DNA from: Adineta steineri
Taxonomy: Eukaryota; Rotifera; Eurotatoria; Adinetida; Adinetidae
DNA length: 64,000 nucleotides
NCBI GenBank assembly: GCA_905250115.1
Contig: CAJNOI010000001.1
Location: forward strand, 1,428,977-1,492,976
Direction: 5' to 3'
A program made the position numbers and the translations under genes. The notes under the pieces were generated by a model. The model was not told the origin of the DNA and did no database searches. It worked only from the letters and a program-made list of their open reading frames with translations. Positions 48,838 through 61,200 of the stretch are shown here, piece by piece; the stretch's first letter is position 1, and each line of letters starts with the position of its first letter.

Positions 48838-49306
48838 CTAATAGCCACAATTTTTTAAATATTCACCGATCTTGCTTGTTGCTCCCACTAACATTTCGGG
48901 TTTTTGATTGACACCAATTGAAACAATATAAGCTAAAAAAATTCTTTTTGTTAAAAAGCTTTTCAATCTTATTTCTTTTACCTTGGTTTAATTTTACAAT
49001 AACCATTCCATCAGCACCTTTTCGAAAGACAGCAAAATGATCTTGGTTACGAATAAATATATATTTTTCACCATTAACTACAACACCAGATGGTTGCGCA
49101 GAGAAAGCTTTCGGCAATTCATCTCTAAGGTGATCAATATTCTAAAAAAAACATACTTAAGATGATATATTACAAAAAAATATAAAAATGAAACCAACCG
49201 GAAAACTTGGAGATGCAGCCCAGCGAGATCCATCATTACCAAAAATTCCAGCGTGTGTAACACCTTGACTTGTCAAATTTGTGATGTACTGATCCCAACC
49301 TGCCAT
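48838..49306 (-). CDS. Profilin
   Basis: Three exons: 49306-49199, 49141-48982, 48932-48838; 120 residues. Profilin binds G-actin and poly-proline and promotes filament growth. The N-terminal poly-proline-binding signature is complete (MAGWDQYITNL, then GIFGNDGSRWAASPSF). The core has NGEKYIFIRNQDHFAVFRKG, with the phosphoinositide/actin-binding face, and the C-terminal helix GATSKIGEYLKNCGY. The protein is short, like invertebrate and plant-type profilins (about 120-130 residues). The gene is divergent from importin-7. Confidence 0.95.
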
Positions 49307-50409
49307 TTGAATTTTTCAAAATATCTTCAGAGATAATGGCTCTAGTTAACAATCTGAAAAAGAAATATCCAGCAACTTATATAAAATGCTCGATTGTTAT
49401 TAATAGAAAAACGAAGGTTGAAAATAGAGAACGTACTAGAATATCAGTAGCAGAATGGTACATAACTGTAGAGAAAAAGAAAAAAAACAGTAGATAAGCA
49501 AAAAGGAGAAAGCGAATAAATAACAACAGTAAGAAAATAGTCGGAGGTGGTGGAGATAGTCGTGCGAACAGGAAAAACGCATGCACTAGGGTAAAATTCT
49601 TCGCACTAATATATATTCTCGATAATCTATTCTCTCATCACTAGAGTTGTTCTTGTGTCCATAACGCACTCTCTGTTACTGTCTGCCGATGAGGAAAGAA
49701 AAAAGAAAAATGGAAAGATGGAGAACGATTATTCATGTATATATATATATATACATATGTATTCATGATTATTATCATCATTAGTATAAGCTGATTGTTT
49801 AGGTCTAAGCATGGAAAATAGAAATAAATATGTCTGATTCATCCATACGATGCGTCATCGAAAAAAAACAAAACAAATAAATATCTATAAATAGATTCGA
49901 TCTATTCAATTAAGAAAGAAAAAACAAAATAAATACAGTTAATAATATCTAGAGTTTTTCATATGTTGATAGAGTAATTCATCTGTATGTACAAAAATTA
50001 AATATGTTTTACTTTTTTTTTCTCTACAGTACTAATCATACATAAACTTGAACGGACTATAGACAGGCATAAACAAAATGGAAGAAAGATAACAACAACA
50101 AAAAACAACTAATCGCACCTCGAAAGAGAACAGTTGGCTAAAATCTATGACCTATAAAAGTGACATCTATATATAAATAGAATTATCTAAAAAATAAATC
50201 ATTTTATCTTTTGAAAAAAATCCATAATTCTATAAAACTTATTTTCTGTTAACATATACACTAATATTAAGAAATGTCTCCAGTTGGTCTATGTATTTTA
50301 CTCAGAATTATCCACTCTTTCTTATGCAATTTGATTTTCTTAATTCTAGCTTTATCTCTTTTTTTCTTTAGAATTATTCTACAGTTATATCATTAGAACA
50401 GCAAATAAA
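49307..50409. promoter_or_regulatory. Divergent intergenic region (profilin / importin-7)
   Basis: The 1.1 kb between two start codons facing away from each other. It contains a (TA)n run at about 49738-49752 and, just before the importin ATG, acceptor-like signals (T/C-run plus TTTAG near 50365-50371, CTACAG near 50378-50383) that suggest a spliced or trans-spliced 5'UTR. Confidence 0.4.
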
Positions 50410-53400
50410 ATGGATCTCGCCCCGGTGATCGAAGCACTTCAAGCTACACTTGTGCCACAACTGCGCAAACAAGCTGAAGAGAAACTTGCTCTTGTATGTT
50501 ACTTGTTCTAGATCTTTGATTTAATAAAAAAGAAATCGTTTTTCTAGTTCTGCAAGGCACCCGGTTTCATCCCATGTCTCATTCAAATTATTCTCAATGA
50601 ACAATGTGATATGGGTAGTCGACAAGCTGGTATTTAATTTATATTATTTAAATACATAAAATTCGAAAAGTAAAAACTCTTTTCTTATTCTCTAGGAGCT
50701 ATTCTATTAAAAAATCATATTAATACATATTGGTCTGATGGAAATGATCCACATTCAACAACTGATCCCGACATTCTTGCATTAGCTGATGCTTGCAATG
50801 TTAATATTCCAAAAGTAACTGGTGATAATTCTAATAAAGTTTCACTTATATCTGATGCTGATAAAGATTATTTACGCAATGTTCTTATTGATGCTATTAT
50901 ACGTACAAAAGATCCATTACGGTAAATAGATTAATAAATAATTGACTGAAATTTTTGAACAAAAAACAAAACATTTTAGTTGTCAATTAATTTCAACAGC
51001 AGGTACAATGATTAAACAAGATTTTCCATCAAAATGGCCACAATTTATGAACCAAATTCATACATGTCTTTCAACGGATAATATTGAAACATGGAATAGT
51101 GTTCTATTAGTCTTCTATACACTTGTTCAATATTACGAGTATATATTTAATTTTTATTCGTTTATTTTCAATTGATTAATGGTGAAATATTTAGATATAA
51201 GAAAGTAGAAGATCGTGGCCCAATGGATGATGTTATGTTTGTTATTTTACCACTTCTTCATCAACGTTTTATGCAATTATTCGCTCATGATGATTCCGAT
51301 CAATCAGCGCTTATACAAAAACAAATCTTAAAAATATTTCATGCTTATACTCAGGTTAGTCTTTTAAAATTTTAATTCTACATATTTCGAAGAAAGTGTT
51401 TCCATTTTTCAATATAAATTCTTTCAAGTGTTTGATTATCAATATAAGCAACTATTTAATTGCGTAGAAAAAAAAAAGTTTTATTTATACAACAAACAAT
51501 GATTGACAGACTGTCATGTCAATTACTAATGTTTTACTTTGTTATTCATAGTAGAATTAGAAGTAAACAAAATATATCGGTATAAGCCTTCGGGAAAGAG
51601 AGTGTCAAGGAAGAATAAACAAAGTTGAGAAATAATAGGATTCCTTGAAAGCAAACAAAAAGATAAATGAAACTTTTATTCAATCATAAAATCAATTAAA
51701 ATTTAAAAAAGAATATTGTTTTAGCTTCATCTAAGTTTTCGAGTATTACCAAGTCAAACAATGGCATCATGGCTTGATATATGTTGTATGATACTTGAAA
51801 GACGTTTACCTGAACGTTTAGATGCACTTGATGAAGATGATCGAGCTGAACATCCATGGTGGAAATGTAAAAAATGGGCTTTACATATTCTTATTCGAAC
51901 ATTCGAACGGTAGAAAATACTACTGAAAAAGAAACAAACTCTCTAACATTTTCTTATATATTAGACATGGATCACCAGCAAATTTGCCTAAAGCACAATC
52001 AGCTGAACGAGTTGAATTTGCTAATTTTTATTTAAAAGGTTTTTCTGGTATGGCAAAAAAAACATTTAGTCTATTAGTTTCATTTAATAGAATTAAATAT
52101 CTTTAGCTAAAGTAATAACACTTGTTTTTGGTATTCTCGAAGCATATAGACAAAAAATCTATACATCACCACGTGCTGTACAACTCAGTTTAAATTATTT
52201 ACGTGAAAGGTAATTGAGTAAGCTAGAGAATTTTATATTCAATGTTTATAATTTTATTCAATTTTTTTAGTGTTCGTCATGCATTTTCATGGAAAATTGT
52301 TCAAAATAATATTGTTGTATTAATACAAGATATTATTTATCCATTATTATGTATAACTGATGATGATATTGAATTATTTAATGAAGAACCAGTTGAATTT
52401 GTTCGTAATCGTCTAGGTATATTATTCATTAATCAAAAGCGGAAACAAATGAACTTATTTTTTGTCTTTTAGATATCTTAGATGAATATATAAGTCCAGT
52501 ATCAGCTGCTGAATTATTTCTAGCTGATGCTGTTGCCAAACGTAAAGATGTTCTAATGAAAACAGTTAGTTTTCTTGGTACAATTATTCATAATGATACA
52601 ATAACAACGAAACAAAAAGATGGTGTTTTACATATGTTAGGTGTTATTGGAAATGTCCTTATAAAGAAAAAAACATTTGCTAATCAATTAGAAAATATAA
52701 TTGTTCAATATTTATTTCCTGAATTACAAAGTCCAACACCATATCTTCGTGCACGTGCTTGTTATGCATTAAGAAATTTTGCTAAACTTGAATATACAAT
52801 TCCGGATAATTCAACACGTTGTTTAACAAATTTAATACATTGTTTATGTAATGATACATCATTACCCGTACAAATTGAAGCAGCTATGGCATTAAATTTA
52901 TTTTTATCGGATACAGAAGCAAGTGATAAAGATAAAGCTATTATAGTTCCACATTTACAAGTTATTGTTATGCGTATTATTGAAATAATACGTAAAACAG
53001 AAATTGATGATGTTATGATTGTTTTACAAAAAATTGTTGGATTATTTGATCAAGAATTACAGCCAATTGCTGTACAAATGACATCACAATTAGTTGAATT
53101 TTTTAAACATGTTATTTGTGCTGAAGGTGAAACAACGGATGAAACAAAAGTTGAAGAAAGAACAGTTGCTGCTATGGGAGTTTTAAATACATTAGATACA
53201 ATTGTTAGTTGTATGGGAGAAAAACCAGAAGTAAGAAAATTATTTTTAAGATTTTTGACAAAAAAAAACTATTCTATAAATTAGATACTTGCGCAAATTG
53301 AACAAATTATTTTTGAAGCAATTGCTGTTGTATTACGTGATGGTATTCTTGGTAAATATTCTTTTTTTTATTTATAATTCGATAAAAATTGTTTTTCTGT

Positions 53401-55493
53401 CTAGATTTTTATGAAGAAATTTTAACTTTAGTGGATACTTTAACAATAAATACAATTAGTCCATTGATGTGGCAAGTATTTTATTTGATTAAAGAAGCAT
53501 TCTATCGTGATGCTGCTGATTATTTTGCTGGTAAGAGTAAAATAGGAAAATTTTATTTCGATATCTATTTAAATATTTTGAAGAAATTATGAATTGTTTA
53601 CATAATTATATTGTTAATGATACACCATCATTTCTATCACAACCTGATCGACTTGAAATTATTTTCGAAATGTGTAAACATGTAAGTAATAATTAATGAA
53701 AATCAAATAGACTAGAACTCTCGTTTAAAAATAATACCGTCAGGCTTAGAGTCATATTATCAATAAGATATAAATTAGATGTAATTTATTGATTATCAAT
53801 AAAATATCGATACTTTATATTTATGTTATTAATTATGCACTATGTAAATAAGACGACATTTCATAGAAACATATTTATCTTTATAGTCAACCGAAAAAAT
53901 CTTGTATTGCATGACTTTGCAGATAAGGGCATTTTTATCTATTCATATCAAAACGGATTCAACTGAATTAAATGCATGATTAATTATTAATTAATTTTGA
54001 TGCATGTTTTCTAAATGAAAGGAAAATGTTAATGATAATATGTCAAATAATGCATGGATAGATTGACAAGTAATAAATAACATGATTTCTATTTCCTCCT
54101 ACAGATATATCATAAATTATTTAAGTGCTATAAGATTTAATTTTATATTCAATGTATTATAAGAAAAGTTAAATATTTATATATCCTAAAAAATAATTTT
54201 AAATTTCATAGGTCATAGTCAATGATCTTGGTGAAGATTCTGAAGCACATGCAGCTAAACTTATGGAAGTTGTTATTCTTCAATGTCAAGATAACATGAG
54301 TGTTGTATGTATATGTTTGATTTGAATTTAAATAAATCTATGAGCTATATTTTCAGGCATTACCTGCCATAGTTCAAATGATTGCTAAACGATTTGAACG
54401 TGAAGTAGTGACTAGTGAATTACGTTTAATGTTAATTCAAGTATTTATCGTTATATTATGGCTTAATCCGGATAGATTTTTTCAAACATTAAATACAGTA
54501 GCTGCAAATGATCCAACGACACAAAGTATCATTGGTAATTTTTTCAATCAATGGATGACTGATTGTCATTTATTTGCTGGTGTTCATGATCGTCGTGTTT
54601 GTGCACTTGGTCTTTGTACATTACTTCGTATTGATGCAACTTATTATCCAGCAATATCGGAGATTGTACCAAAAATTTTACCTAATTGTATTCAAATCTA
54701 TGAAGGTTTAATGAAAACATATCAACATAATGATGAAGATGATAGTGATGATGAAACCGATGATGATGATGATTCAGTTGCTAGTGGTAAAATTTCAATA
54801 AAAATTTGTTTCGTATATAGAAAAACTAGAAATTTTCATTTTATAATAGAAATTGAAGATGGTGAAGATGAAACAATTGAACATGAAGATGATTTTCTTG
54901 AAAGTCTTGACAAATTGAAAGGAAAAGTATGAATTGACAGTTTTCAATTTCAAAATATTATTTAAATATTAAATAAAGGTACCTGATCATGAAATGTCTG
55001 GTGAAGGAGTTGGTGACGATGATGATGATGACGATGATGAAGGCAGTGATTTTGATATAGATGAAACTGATCTTGAATCATATTCAACTGTTCTTGAAGC
55101 TAATGAAGATATTGATGAATTTCAAATATTTTCTGAAAGTTTACAAAGTAAACTATTTTATTAGATTTATTTTTTTTTATTCTTTTTTCTCCGTTAAAAA
55201 GAACTTCAAGCAGATACAACTGGTTATAATCAAGCATTATTACAAAGTCTTTCACCTGAACAACGTACAAACATACAAAATATCATTCATTATACCGAAA
55301 AAAGAAAACAAGAAAAAGGTAAATTTTATATTCTATCTCTATTGACATTTTTTATGAATAATATTTAGAATCAAGTAAAATCCGTGAAGCCGGTGGTTAT
55401 AACTTTACACAATCTGTTGCTGCTGGACAACCAACAACCTTCAATTTTGCAGGAAATGGTCCAATAATAAACATATTACAAAATCAGAAATAA
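50410..55493 (+). CDS. IPO7: Importin-7/8-type nuclear import receptor
   Basis: Nineteen exons: 50410-50493, 50548-50629, 50696-50921, 50980-51138, 51195-51354, 51725-51909, 51965-52047, 52107-52209, 52271-52416, 52473-53230, 53285-53351, 53405-53530, 53584-53681, 54212-54304, 54357-54786, 54850-54926, 54979-55147, 55202-55318, 55369-55493; 1095 residues. This RanGTP-dependent HEAT-repeat receptor carries ribosomal proteins, histone H1 and signalling factors into the nucleus. The N-terminal importin-beta domain (LRKQAEEKL, LIQIILNEQC, GAILLKNHINTYW) matches IPO7/8. LPSQTMASWLDI, HPWWKCKKWALHILIRTFER and RARACYALRNFAKLEY are family-typical HEAT segments. An acidic loop (DEDDSDDETDDDDD and more) lies near 870-990, as in IPO7. 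A 530-nt intron after exon 13 and a 370-nt one after exon 5 stand out. Confidence 0.94.
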
Positions 55494-56429
55494 AGATCTT
55501 CTTTTTATTGTTTTTATTAATTTTCGTTTTTTGTTAACTGTTTAGCACGAATTAAGAACAACAAAAAAAAAGAAGTTTTACACTGATAGTTTTTGTTTAT
55601 TTGTTAAAAAAAAAAGAAGAAAAAAAAAGATTATTAAAATCTTATCTTTTCCTATTTACCATTGTTTATAGTTGGAAACGATATTGATCTAGAATATATA
55701 TTAGTTGAACAACATAATTTTATTGAGAAGGTCATAGTTTTTCTATGTCCTTGTAATGTAATATTCGAAATAGTCAACAATTTTTATCATTAATTACATT
55801 TTGGTAGGTTTTTCTATTTGACATATTTTAATATAGCATGAAACCTTTTCTTAATAATCATATTTTAATAACGGACTGCATATCTGATGAATACAATTTT
55901 TCAATCAGAAGAAAAAAGTAAATTGCTGAACTGATGTTTATTTAATTTAAATATGTCAATATGACCTTTTTTGAAATAAGAATTTTTATTTTTTCAAAAT
56001 AAATTTCGTATTTTAGTTAATAAAATGTAATAATTGTTTCTTTTTCTGTTCTCGTCTATGTTTTATTTAACTGATTATAATAAAAATATGCCGTACTCTT
56101 GCTATCATAAGTAATAGTTGCCAGGTTCGAATTACTTTATGCAGCTTCGATGTTAAAAAAAGAAAAGAAAGCAAAAAGATCTCTTTTTACGGTAACGGCA
56201 TCATTTTACTTATTATGTAAACAATTTCAAAACAGATGAATTCGACATGAAGTATAAAAAACAACCTTTTTTTTTCGACGTTTCTTTTCATCTTATTAAG
56301 TTTATCTTTCACATTATATTAACATGAAGAAGCCAAGTTTAGATGCATGTTATTGACAAATAATTGCCTTCAAAGACTGGCTATACATTTATTAAAGAAA
56401 AATCAATTACTAAATTTTTAAAAACAGAT
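55494..56429. other. Intergenic spacer
   Basis: 3'UTR of importin-7 and upstream region of the next + strand gene; A- and T-runs, no supported feature. The frame upstream of ATG 56430 (from 56364) begins with a non-ATG codon and is not needed. Confidence 0.5.
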
Positions 56430-57755
56430 ATGTCTGTTCGAAGTCGTCCAACAATAAGTTGGTCACCATCATTATCAGCTAGAAGTAGATCCACTAATTT
56501 AAGTACTGATACAAAACCATTAGTAACTACAAGAACAAAATTACTTCGACAAACAATTAATAATCAAAATAATTTTTCACAATATATGACAAAGAAAAAA
56601 CATGATATAGAAGAATTATTTCAATTATATTATTCGAATAATGTTAAATTTGATAGTTTTAAAAAACAAATTGTTACTGGTATATTTTAGTTCTTTCGTG
56701 AATAGAAAATAAAACATTTTATTTTCATAGGAACACGTATTCCAACAGCACGAACAGTTCCAATACCTCAAAATAATTTAATAAGTACTTCGATACATAC
56801 ATTTGATTCAAAACATTGTGTTAGTCGTGAACAATTGAGTACATTAGACTTGAATAGTAATGAAATAAAAACAAAACTAACTGAACCATGTCAAACTCAT
56901 AAAGATGTTCCAGTAGCAACATTAGATCCTAGTCTTTCTTCACCAGTAACAATACCTACAATTCCAAATCTACCAGAAATATCTACATCAACTGAACAAG
57001 CTGAATTATATGATCCACCACTTGTTAGAAGTGTTACTTTTCTTGATGATAATTTTAATGAACTAAATGATAATACTAATACACAAAATCAACGTCCAAA
57101 ATCATCATCAACAACAACATCAAGTATACCTATAATTCTCGCACCGCCACCATCCTTTCTAGTACCAAAAACTAATAAACAACAAAATGAACCATCAGTT
57201 TCATCACAACAACAACAACAACAAAATCAACCAACTGTTGTAACTGGTTCAGCAGTTATAGTTCGACATCGATCACCAATAAGATCATCATGGAATAGAC
57301 AACGACCAAGATCAAATACAACATTATCAAACAATTCATCTGCACGTCAATTAAGTCCAAAAGTTCGGTTAGTTGATTGAATATTTTAATTTTTAAAAAA
57401 ATCTATATTTCATTTTATAGTCCATCATCAAGATATAGTTCTTTATCAATCGGATCAGATATGCCTGAACCACCACCTGTTTATCCCAATCCACAACGTA
57501 TTGTATCAATTCCATCAAAATGCAGGTTAATACAAAAAATTTATTGATATATAATAGAAACAATTTCAATATTTTCTTTTCTTTTTTAGTCGTTATGTTC
57601 TTGTTACATTTCCTGAAGTTCCATTTCGTTATAGTACACCATCTTATGTTGAACGTATTTTATTACCAGAACGTTTTCCAACTTTATTTCAGAATATAAC
57701 TCATAGTTATGATGAACAAATAACTAATATTCATCATCGTCGAAAAGGAAAATAG
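56430..57755 (+). CDS. Unrecognised 385-residue Ser/Pro-rich protein, four exons
   Basis: Exons 56430-56679, 56731-57367, 57421-57525 and 57590-57755; 1158 nt with matching phases. The start MSVRSRPTISWSPSLSARSR is basic and Ser-rich; a short helical segment follows (KKKHDIEELFQLYYSNNVKF). The long second exon is low-complexity (Ser/Thr/Pro, a Q-run near residue 225) with APPPSFLVP and SVTFLDD. The last 55 residues are the only folded-looking part: RYVLVTFPEVPFRYSTPSYV, then ERILLPERFPTLFQN, ending HHRRKGK. No TM span or enzyme motif. The Ser/Arg sites suggest a phosphorylated, perhaps cytoskeletal protein, but this is a guess. It is convergent with the RIM-binding protein gene. Confidence 0.65.
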
Positions 57756-58202
57756 AATAGTTTCTCTATATAAAAAAAAGTACAAAATAACTATCTTTGT
57801 CAATGTTCTTTATTTCTTCTTTTTTTTTCTTCAAAATAAATTCAAAACAACAATATTTTGGAATATAACGATCAAACAAAAACAAACAAAATTTAATCAT
57901 CGGATATATTATATACACAAAATGATAGGTGAACAGAATAAAAAGATGAAAAGGTATACACTACCGGAAAAATACACATTTACATATACATGATTTTTTT
58001 TCTTATTTACTTTACGAAGAAAAAAAAAACGAAAGAAAAACAAAACCTGAGTACTTTCTTTCATATGATAAGATGATTGATTTCACTATTTAATTAAATT
58101 ATTCATTATTCTAATAAAATGTATATATTTTGTGGAAGAAAATCTTCTGTGTATTTGTTTTAAGAAATAATATCAATAATTTCATGAAAAACTTTTCGTT
58201 AG
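57756..58202. other. Short region between convergent genes
   Basis: 447 bp holding both 3'UTRs; A-rich on the plus strand and T-rich runs; no further feature seen. Confidence 0.5.
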
Positions 58203-61200
58203 TTACACTTGATGTGGACCACTAAAAATAATAAAAAAGAAATTCAATGAATTATATTGAAAATGAATATTTAAATATTAACCTTACCGACGATAAGATG
58301 TTTTCTATACAAAAAAAAGACAAATATATATATATGTTGATTATCATAATTCTAAAGAAAGAAAATTTTTACCTTCGTTTCATTAGGAATGATTTGTTCG
58401 TTATCATGTTGAATAGAATTATCATCAATAGTTGTTGATGATACTTCTTTAAGGAAATTCGATGGAACAAGACCTTTTGTTCCATTCGGTAATTCTCCAA
58501 GATAAAATCCATCATCGTGAACGGTACCATGGACATAAATAGTATCACCCGAACGAAATGATAATTCTTCATCTGGATTTGCATTTGGAGAAGTTTCAGT
58601 TGGATTATAATCAAACATGGCAATCATTTTTTTAATAGATTGTGTAGAAGGTTTAACATTAGATGGATTTGCTCCAGGTGATATTCGTTTTGATGCTGGT
58701 ACTGGCGCTGCTGCTGCTGTTAATGGTGGTGCTGCTGCTGCTGTTGCTGACGTTCCTAAATAAAGAATAATTTTACAATTAGGAAAAAAATCCTTCTTTT
58801 TCTTACCTATTATACGATTGGAATTTTCTAAATTAATAGTACCAGCAAGTAAATGTGCTTCAATTTCTGCATCATCAAGTTGTATTTCCGAAACCATATT
58901 ACTTGGTACAAAACCAGAACGACCATTTTCTGTTTGACCTACATAAAAACCATCAGCATCTTGATCACCATAAATCTATGAATGATATATATAAATATAG
59001 AAAATATTTTAAAAATAAATGTATCTTACTCTAATTAATTGTCCTTCTTTAAATGGTAATTCTTCATCATTATCTTTATTAGGTGACATAGCATTTGGAT
59101 CATAATCAAATAAAGCAATAAATAAACGTGGTGGTGCATGATTTGCTTTAATTAAATGACTATTCATTATTGGAGGCGGTTGTGTTGTTTGTGGTATTGA
59201 TGTTGTTTGTTCTTTTATTTTAACAGGTTTCATTGGTGTTGGAGTCATATGTTGTTCTTCAGATGATGTTGATGTATGTCGTGGTGATGATATTTTTGCT
59301 TTATTTATATGTGGATTACCATTGATGGGTGTAGCTGATGATCGTCTTCCATCTGAATGCTCACGTGTTCTAATTGGTGATATAGTTGTGGATGTTTTTG
59401 AAGGTTTTCTTTGTGTATTAGGTGATTTGATATGTGTTGAAGTTTCATCTTGTTGTTTTATATATGCATCATAACCGAAACGTTGTGATGGTTGTTCATG
59501 TTGATCACGATTACCATTTTTTGATTTAATATTCGATGTAACTACAGGACTATTGGGACTTGGAGAATTAATTTCAATTTGTGGTACATCAGTATTCATT
59601 GATGAAGATCTCGATGGTGATTGTATTGGTGTTACACCACTTGGTCTAGTAGATGACTTTGATATTGGACGCATTTTATCGGGATATGGTGTTGAAGCTT
59701 TTATTGGTGGTGATGGAGTATTAGTTGTTGTTGTTGGTTGAGAAATGATTGTGGAAGGTTGTCGTACTGGTTGAATATTCGTTGTTGTTGTTGTTGTTGT
59801 TGTTGATTGTGGTGGCGGCGTTGCTTCTTGTGGACGTGATACCTAAGAAAAAACAAATTTGATTAATAGATAATATAAGAAGAATATAGAAACCTTAGAT
59901 TGTGTTTCGATAATTGGTTGTGGTGGCGGTGGTGGTGGAAGAGAAGGTGGAAGTAATGGTTGTTGTGGTTGTAGTTGTTCAGAATTCGTCATATCATCAT
60001 CTGATGTTGTTCTTAATGTTATTGAAGATGATGCAGTAAGTGGTATAGTTTCTTTTTCAAATGGTTCTTCTGGAACAATTGGTACTATCGTCGGTGGAAT
60101 ATCCATATCCAACTAAATAAGAAAAAAAAGTAAATTAATTAATAAAAAAAAGAAAACTAATTCAATACTTTTTTTAATATTTCATCAAGATCAATTGGAG
60201 TTGAATCATGTGATTCACCATCATTTTCTGTTAATGTTCGTACTGTTAGAAATCTTCCGTGATGTAATGTATTCATATTGATGACAGTATGATCATCTAT
60301 AATCAAAGAATATAGTTTTTAAAAGCAATTATTTATAATTTCTTACTTAATGGATTTGTTATATCATGTAATTGTCGTCCATCAACAAGAACTCGATATC
60401 CACGAGCTGTTGTTGTTGTTGACGATGGTTGTTCCCAAGATATAAGTAAAGTATTTGCTTGTGGCCCAGCAATAACTTGTACACGTTTTGGTGGTTCAAT
60501 TGATTCATCTAGAAATATAAAAAACAAAAATTATTTATTTATTTAGAAAAAGTCTATTTTTTTTACCAAATGATGTTGTACGAAATTCAATTGAAGCTGC
60601 TAATTGTTGTTGAGCATTGGTTACATTTGTTGGTTTAGCTTTAATTGTTACTTTATGTACTGTATTTGGTATTAAACCAGATAATTTAAATCGATAAACA
60701 CCAGCTTTAAGTGTTTGAACATCAATATCATTAACAAATAATTTATGAACAATATCATTAGATGCTGGCCACCAAGAAACAACTGCTGATGTTTGATTTA
60801 TACGATCAATACGTAAATCACTTGGAGCATAGGATAAATCATTTGAATTTCCATTTGCACCCGACATTGTTAATAATAATGTACATTCTTGATCACGAGA
60901 TAAACCACGTTGAGTTATTGTACGTATACTTATACGATGAAGTTTTTCATTTAAATTTATATTTTCAATTAATGCTCGTGTACGTTCATTAACACGTACT
61001 GTTGTATGCAATGAATGATCAAGTAATACTTGATAACCAAGAATTTGTATTGGTGATGATGGAGGATTCCATGCAATTAAAACACTATTAGTTAAATATT
61101 TTTCAACACGAAGATTTGTAGGACAAGGAACTAAAAACAAAAAAAATGAATTTTGTTTTTCTTCTTAAATAGATTTAATTATTTTATTTTTACCATGTTT

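Noticed and set aside
56121..56135. GGTTCGAATTA resembling a tRNA B box
   Set aside because: No A box, acceptor stem or anticodon arm can be built around it.
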